Source: UMGS75 sp963648435
GTDB lineage: Bacteria > Bacillota_I > Bacilli_A > ML615J-28 > CAG-313
Direction of reading: 5' to 3'
Length of the DNA: 11,884 bases
Assembly (NCBI GenBank): GCA_963648435.1
Contig: CAVJDT010000050.1
Coordinates: 1 to 11,884, forward strand
Shown here: positions 10,401-11,884 of the stretch, piece by piece
Layout of the letters: every line of letters starts with the position of its first letter
How positions within the stretch are numbered: position 1 is the stretch's first letter
Program-made: the position numbers and the translations under genes
The notes under the pieces: model-generated
Databases searched by the model: none
What the model was told of the DNA's origin: nothing
Seen by the model: only the letters and a program-made list of their open reading frames with translations

Positions 10401-11737
10401 TTGAAATCTATAAGGCAACAGATTTTGATGAAGATAAACCAAAAGAAGGTGCAAGTGCTGTTAAGTTTTGGATATGTACAGCAAATGATCAAGTCATTAA
10501 AGGCTTAGAAACAGGTGTTGAATATGTCTTGTATGAAAAGAAGGGTGTTTCTTCTTATGATTCCTTTAATCCGATTCATTTTAGTTTAAATGCGAATGGA
10601 ACGTTGAAGAATCAAAGTTCAAATGTGATTACGGCAGAAAATAAGAGGATTCGTGCGCAATTTGAAATCATAAAGAAAGGCGAATCTGAAGATGGTATTG
10701 TTTCTGGTATTGAATATAGTTTATATTCAAATGATGGACAATTGATGGCAGAACATCTAACAACGGATGAAAATGGTCATTGGTCTAGTAGCACTAGTAG
10801 TGAAAGTTACTCTTTAAATGGAAAAACTGAAGAGTTCTCAAAAGGTTTGCCTACGGGAAGCTACTATTTAATAGAGACTAAGGCTTCAAAAAATACGTCT
10901 TTAAGTAAAGATAAATATGAATTCAGTGTTGGTGATTCAAATACGGGTGCTATGAATAAAGTAGTTCTAGTGGAAATTACAAATAAAATGTTTGTTTCTA
11001 AGATCCATTTAAATATCATTGATTCGACTACGAAAAATCCATTAGATAATGTTTCTTTTGAACTTTATTTAAATGGTGAATGTATAGATACACAAGTAAC
11101 AGAGAATGGTGTAATCACTTTTGATATAAAAGAAAAGGGTGAATACACGATTAAAGAGCGTGATAATCCGGGTTATCGTTCAAATGATTTATTTGAATGT
11201 ACATTTACAATAGATGATGAAGATTATGATCAAAATATTACAGTAAATAAAGATTCTCGTTTTACAATTAAGACAGGAACTATAACTGAGGATGGAATTA
11301 TAAATGATCCATTAACAGTTTTTGTTGAAAAGAAAAATGAGAATTGGCAAGATTTATCTGGAGCAGAATTTGTGATTTCACCAAATAAAGGAAGTTCTTT
11401 TGTGAATCATAAAGATAGTTTAAGCTTAGATGAAATTTCTGGACAACTCATTGTAGGAAATAGTTATATTCTTTCTGAAACCAAGGCACCTAATGGTTAC
11501 CAAAAGGCAAAGGATGTGGAGTTTACTATAGATGGTGAAGGTCAAATCACTCTTATTGGACAACAGGATTATGTTCGCGTAAAAGGTCTAAATACGATTG
11601 AATTAAAAGATGAACCAGTAAAAGAGGAAACAACAAATACGGGTGTAAATACGAATATTCAAACGTATGTTTCTACTGGAATTCTATCTCTTTGTTTCAT
11701 GTACTTTTTATGGGATAAAAATCGTAGAATGAAATAA
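1358..11737 (+). CDS. Giant Cna_B/prealbumin-repeat surface fibre protein (3459 aa)
   Basis: A very large secreted wall-associated protein, roughly 380 kDa. Residues 1-27 are a signal peptide (MKNLKR, a hydrophobic core, cleavage after VSA). Residues 28-530 form an N-terminal region with a charged Lys/Glu/Asp/Ser-rich linker near 258-290. Residues 531-2044 hold 12 Cna_B domains, each with a K-x-W first strand, usually a central motif like NLPKYDxxG, a Y-x-V-x-E strand and a closing TNT-like Asn. Residues 2045-3422 hold 13 SpaA/prealbumin-like domains (GAEF, ETKAPxGY). Residues 3423-3459 are a sorting-like tail: TTNTG, a hydrophobic segment, then KNRRMK. In these families Lys and Asn/Asp form an intramolecular isopeptide bond catalysed by Glu, giving rigid, protease-resistant stalks typical of adhesins and pilins. 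No thioester-type Cys-Gln head, vWA domain or enzyme domain is visible; the first cysteine of the mature protein is residue 1249. Ligand and receptor are unknown. It is a single-gene unit between terminators under a c-di-GMP riboswitch, and it is free of internal stops. Confidence 0.93.
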   Translation: MKNLKRIMSICLCLTLFMTSFQNSVSAEELTQEETEPTTSEVQNNTSEEFVQSYQNASFQIVFKDDEDADQRRKDINQMIHLYQDGVEIHKTLQLQSETEENGMNIYTYLILNLPIYKENSDEVYSYTLKEDSLPGYTTLAGTYIGSNDTLTFTNDGSSFVSSQVFGNELKTYNVSGTITFDEENDLEIKNTLDQIFPNIVKTYKEVDTKTWNFTLQHLYTTDKNGNAASYSYDYSLDGWNVNEISPITSDTKLEINYTKNKKESKTSKNEKETDNDSDESDLSLADTSIEYNGKKSFALNWYDDITFGRSNYGSLTLTIDNQKFSYTFDGNSWATQDTSDVYDLSKITFTMKSNNAQYQEVEITGIPSKIDEKDIASSLTYSLSDSDYTVEENSETYNIYKLTEYKIDIVISNGGQEISDLHTYFELKSDNEDLNNKLDKNDYKLSSPSISLGKSTYTLTVSGLKQYEASGDTKSLIVYDALVKNMGDDGTISLKDGDKFAVTYDNTGVANYGNDTSSIKNGGELDLLLTGTTSYSGTKIWLTEKEHPTATWTLWRYSKKANVDYTKGSQVNEDLNQESISSWNAKNGGTWTVDNLPKYDTDGYTYVYFAKENMSDKSYVRHYGTIENNFEDDVNADGKTRAESTRNGDTSIYNGGTLTNRIESTISTTVTKVWVADFYASKLNDVSVSVKLQVKKRTDSSWTDYTNEKGNTVIHELKDYNVETGNPTYSMDVDKYDKNGNEVEYRWVEISIKDSDTENALSEDGKKAILSVNKNAKDGDEYFIETSSTNNNETTLTSTLTGTTNYYIHKEWVHNTNTNLPTTLNVYFEQLDKTNTKTDSDYNKTITLNRNDQGNTDTYWSYTISDLPKFDHDGGKFIYQVREQSLTNYILTYENNKQDKSSNIDNVKYGYNNIFLKNTYVEKKDPRQQINIRKVWYDDGDSYQRKDITIEVLADDNTVLAKTMLSESDNWLKNVTVTAYKYEVNGKTVITKKSDTPDEFKKDANLYSGGYKLKETKVGDYIVENDQVTTDQTSYKVSYSKQNDYYTIINRRVGTVDLSVTKTWKDGKQDVATRKSYNASVQLTTDNDGVTIENNSIKIVNETTSITSNDGTTVVDSTQSLTGDDGQTIYFYNLPKYDAKGKFIEYKVIENDPDKKLSENDYKTTIDYSEYKIGNVQESEHDSQAISILNKRSQTKTVTFYKLWKDTYVYSKKQRPDIYLTLYSNATKINGKYFVSDKIKQVSTYIDCLWSQKDQTDLYKWSCKFENLPQYDENGAEITYYASENTHVDTESLDYESVKYKEGKPSDSGEGTDSITAISSDNVQVLKEGNTFVNGLKSSVTVQGLKVWKNIPKGFPNSQLPSVTFYLDQYIGNELKKENIANITIDGSSTSDLSYNFYFKYQGENNVDGTYKESETPETLDKYNENGELYTYKVREAINDISVKSLITSDPSAVNDNYYTVTNTYKNDTSNVSNITVNKSWAGLDNYSPGFKYPALTFELHRVTVDSNGDKITDSDTVVETKKMNKNNKEESISFKNQLIYAPNGKKFQYYIVEKIVNGYTTSTNNWDIDHTFELDTTDKTIKFTNTYDQYGQTTYSGKKIWDDFDDLMGNRPDSVTLTLYRKTSTIASQQVGTLTLKKDSTTFTKSSDLTNKSGNINSTNESNEWSYMFSNLDKIAPDGQSWQYFIKEEDKANDYYDAGTVKKSDVTNTLTRTSITATKKWENINPNLETESVELTLIVKEKGDSTWQWASDYFNKSNSITYTNTIKSSSKTITFNNLPKYAKNKSGKELIYGVRETKIGNKEVNFKENTTEYADNDVYTVENTDDTTVKNTLKHNVSLKITKKWVDQDNKYGLRNSDWTVKYHVYRQIENSNDELVKNSKGQSYVLTVSGTNNSNEESTTLNNLPSKDSEGNVYTYSVKEISNNGAYTSTITNEETQTNGFVYTNTNTLETKDVHATKIWDDTGVSARPSSIEFTIYQNGQKLSDKINVSKNNDWKGTASNLPKKDKDGKEYTYTVKEERLAGYMNPTYSDDGLIVTNTITSFHIDGSNMAGFKLSGNGYEATWNKDKEGNVSTKVTKNSETIYTGSEIKGLDLGDYTLTETNIPDGYEKMDDVKVKISIEKGKLVITSESNNVSFKNNTLKITSTPTSITLNKVDYDTGESIENDTYAAFTISDGKTSYNVTSQNILSELKGKLVVGNEYTLKEISTLDTYYNPGLTTPFKLDEKGNIQVSSNEYVSAEGSTFTIKNKKFTSKLSLHKIDKTDHSAINNVTFDLYYSTSHFDDINNGTLVESQTTDDSGNVSFTLNKKGHYLVYEKINQGYVLAGHDQYVGYSATFEVKDSDYNKTLTTNNLQTLSGEVDSKGSILNTRKMGKVILKKLNEDQETLNGVQFKLYKEVEQSWITELFTGKKYEFIESKKVSDLGDGENGILSIDKLEWGTYKLEEVTGKNGYTILNDQGKANSVEFTINRDTFLKEYYVIDAGTLTNKKNKVSIEKTDENGKIIRGAEFKLEGLFADGSTSKTLKDQSTLTGQLIGGQSYTLTETKAPDGYKVNTQSYTFKVDSNGSDLIGEIDSHYSITGTTIKAKDDPISIKFMVNGGQLNGAQFTLTDITDTSIETKTFTVNGTNTLNMNDYKWIGGHSYSLKETCAPDGYKLAKTIEFTIHKDGTINGSTMIDIDHDPIKISLKKTDAYSKEVLEGVPFVVKQNDKEITQGITNDQGTLTFNLVQNKTYDLYEEVYNGYVQKETQVLSFTVQEDGTVDKTGNPTIQLTNTRIPGVINVTKVDSAKKDKKLKGAEFTLYTDVDCSKKVSQSFDGEKLKDGYGSTLKTDENGQLSFNNLAWGTYYLKETKAPKGYKLNSSVYTITLNKSDTSVDVYANQEIKNEMNSISIIKTDGAKNLKGAEFELSGEFTDDTTSKTWTSGEDMYTLTGLLIVGNEYTLKETKAPAGYVLEDESSVTFTMMDDGTISMNDTDKFSGNGGNLITVKDIETSITVHKIDNETQENLAGANLEIYKATDFDEDKPKEGASAVKFWICTANDQVIKGLETGVEYVLYEKKGVSSYDSFNPIHFSLNANGTLKNQSSNVITAENKRIRAQFEIIKKGESEDGIVSGIEYSLYSNDGQLMAEHLTTDENGHWSSSTSSESYSLNGKTEEFSKGLPTGSYYLIETKASKNTSLSKDKYEFSVGDSNTGAMNKVVLVEITNKMFVSKIHLNIIDSTTKNPLDNVSFELYLNGECIDTQVTENGVITFDIKEKGEYTIKERDNPGYRSNDLFECTFTIDDEDYDQNITVNKDSRFTIKTGTITEDGIINDPLTVFVEKKNENWQDLSGAEFVISPNKGSSFVNHKDSLSLDEISGQLIVGNSYILSETKAPNGYQKAKDVEFTIDGEGQITLIGQQDYVRVKGLNTIELKDEPVKEETTNTGVNTNIQTYVSTGILSLCFMYFLWDKNRRMK
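1439..2947 (+). other. N-terminal region with Cna_B-like modules lacking isopeptide residues
   Basis: Residues 28-530 resemble degenerate Cna_B modules rather than an unrelated head. The first candidate (residues about 50-170) has NASFQIVFKDD in the first-strand position, then LNLPIYKENSDEVYSYTLKE, matching the NLPxYxxxG...YxVxE pattern. A second starts at SFALNWYDD near residue 297, where the K of K-x-W is Leu300. A last module ends in GGELDLLL, where the closing Asn position is Leu528. A hydrophilic linker of Lys, Glu, Asp and Ser separates the first module from the rest. Assignment is by pattern only. This is the part farthest from the cell wall and the likeliest ligand-binding end. Confidence 0.5.
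2948..7489 (+). repeat. Array of 12 Cna_B (K-x-W) domains
   Basis: Protein-level tandem repeats of about 116-144 residues. First-strand lysines are at residues 540, 673, 811, 935, 1063, 1203, 1347, 1480, 1601, 1721, 1845 and 1961 (TKIW, TKVW, HKEW, RKVW, TKTW, YKLW, LKVW, NKSW, KKIW, TKKW, TKKW, TKIW). Almost all keep a Y-x-V-x-E glutamate and a closing Asn (LTNRI, LKNTY, IINRR, ILNKR, FVNGL, VTNTY, FTNTY, VTNTL, VKNTL, YTNTN, VTNTI). Unit 2 has Ser799 instead of the Asn. The copies have diverged strongly in sequence, and I see no near-identical DNA repeat, so this is an old array, not a recent expansion. Confidence 0.88.
7490..11622 (+). repeat. Array of 13 SpaA/prealbumin-like domains
   Basis: After the last K-x-W unit the repeat type changes to shorter domains of about 90-120 residues. 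They have a first-strand lysine (at residues 2157, 2262, 2381, 2499, 2692, 2787, 2897, 3001, 3106 and 3325), a GAEF-like strand, and a glutamate in ETKAPxGY or a variant. The closing Asn or Asp is in NKK, NTR, KDD, KDI or KDE-type motifs. All 13 keep the glutamate. The first (about residues 2045-2150), sixth (about 2593-2685) and twelfth (about 3213-3319) have no lysine in the usual place. These domains lie nearest the cell wall and probably form the stalk base. Confidence 0.8.
11624..11737 (+). other. Sorting-like C-terminal anchor with TTNTG motif
   Basis: Residues 3423-3459 have the layout of a sortase signal: a pentapeptide-like TTNTG (3425-3429), a spacer, a hydrophobic segment (VSTGILSLCFMYFLW) and a basic tail (KNRRMK). 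The Leu-Pro of LPxTG is replaced by Thr-Thr, while NTGVNTN resembles the usual PNTG context of related proteins. The protein is either recognised by a sortase of altered specificity or held only by the membrane segment. No sortase gene is in the window. Confidence 0.65.
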
Positions 11738-11744
11738 CATTTTG

Positions 11745-11774
11745 AAAACTAGGTAAAATCGCCTAGTTTTTTTT
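11745..11774 (+). terminator. Intrinsic terminator of the fibre gene
   Basis: AAAACTAGG at 11745-11753 pairs perfectly with CCTAGTTTT at 11762-11770 around an 8-nt loop, and the T-run continues to 11774. It starts 8 nt after the stop codon, so the fibre gene is transcribed alone. Confidence 0.9.
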
Positions 11775-11786
11775 AAAGATTATAGC

Positions 11787-11815
11787 TTGGCCTAAAGTTA
11801 GGTTTATGGATTATT
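11787..11815 (+). promoter_or_regulatory. Possible promoter/operator of the downstream reductase-like gene
   Basis: A short dyad, CCTAA-AG-TTAGG (11791-11802), lies between a weak -35-like TTGGCC (11787-11792) and a weak -10-like ATTATT (11810-11815; 17-bp spacing). A promoter must exist here because of the strong terminator upstream, but neither box is convincing. Confidence 0.25.
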
Positions 11816-11847
11816 CTTCTATCATAAAAATGAGGAGGAATATTTTT

Positions 11848-11884
11848 ATGAATAAACCTTATATTATTTGTCACATGATGACAT
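11848..11884 (+). CDS. RibD-C/dihydrofolate reductase-family protein, N-terminal fragment
   Basis: Only 12 codons are present (MNKPYIICHMMT) before the window ends. This opening matches from memory the start of RibD C-terminal/dihydrofolate-reductase-family proteins, which begin with a first beta strand followed by a conserved MMTSxDG-like segment. Members reduce pyrimidine or pterin-type substrates with NAD(P)H in the cytoplasm; the substrate here cannot be known. AGGAGG at 11833-11838 is 9 nt before ATG 11848 and decides the start. An in-frame ATG at 11830 overlaps that site and is unlikely. The gene is separated from the fibre gene by a terminator and is probably unrelated in function. Confidence 0.6.
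   Translation, partial: MNKPYIICHMMT

Noticed and set aside
2948..11622. CRISPR-like or recent DNA tandem repeats in the long repetitive gene
   Set aside because: The repetition is at protein level with strongly diverged DNA; no constant direct repeats with regular spacers were seen.

Overview
The window is an AT-rich stretch from a low-GC Gram-positive bacterium. The giant Cna_B-type surface protein, the accessory lipoprotein family upstream and the overall codon style most resemble gut Firmicutes of the Erysipelotrichaceae type (Holdemanella or Catenibacterium-like). That placement is a judgement from memory, not a database result.

Layout. (1) Positions 1-960 hold the 3' part of a gene for a DUF6591-like, normally exported protein. 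Its reading frame is open back to position 16, but it has no usable start codon or signal peptide, so the 5' end looks lost. (2) Positions 961-1357 are a dense control region: an intrinsic terminator closing the first gene, an extended -10 promoter, a class I cyclic-di-GMP riboswitch aptamer (GEMM), and a second intrinsic terminator just before the next ribosome binding site. (3) Positions 1358-11737 are one 3459-residue gene for a secreted, wall-associated fibre. It has a signal peptide, an N-terminal region of about 500 residues, 12 consecutive Cna_B domains with a K-x-W strand, 13 SpaA/prealbumin-like domains, and a C-terminal sorting-like signal with a degenerate motif. (4) A strong terminator follows at 11745-11774. 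The window ends in the first 12 codons of a likely RibD-C/dihydrofolate-reductase-family gene with its own ribosome binding site.

How it fits together. The fibre gene is a single-gene transcription unit flanked by terminators. Its leader would let cyclic-di-GMP decide whether RNA polymerase reads through into a very costly gene of more than 10 kb. The possible base pairing in the leader favours an OFF switch, in which ligand gives termination, but this is inference. No sortase, pilin partner or c-di-GMP enzyme is present in the window.

The points most worth a second look are the riboswitch-gated giant adhesin and its apparent switch direction, the scattered loss of isopeptide-forming residues in an otherwise well-preserved array, the TTNTG anchor motif, and the decapitated gene at the left edge.
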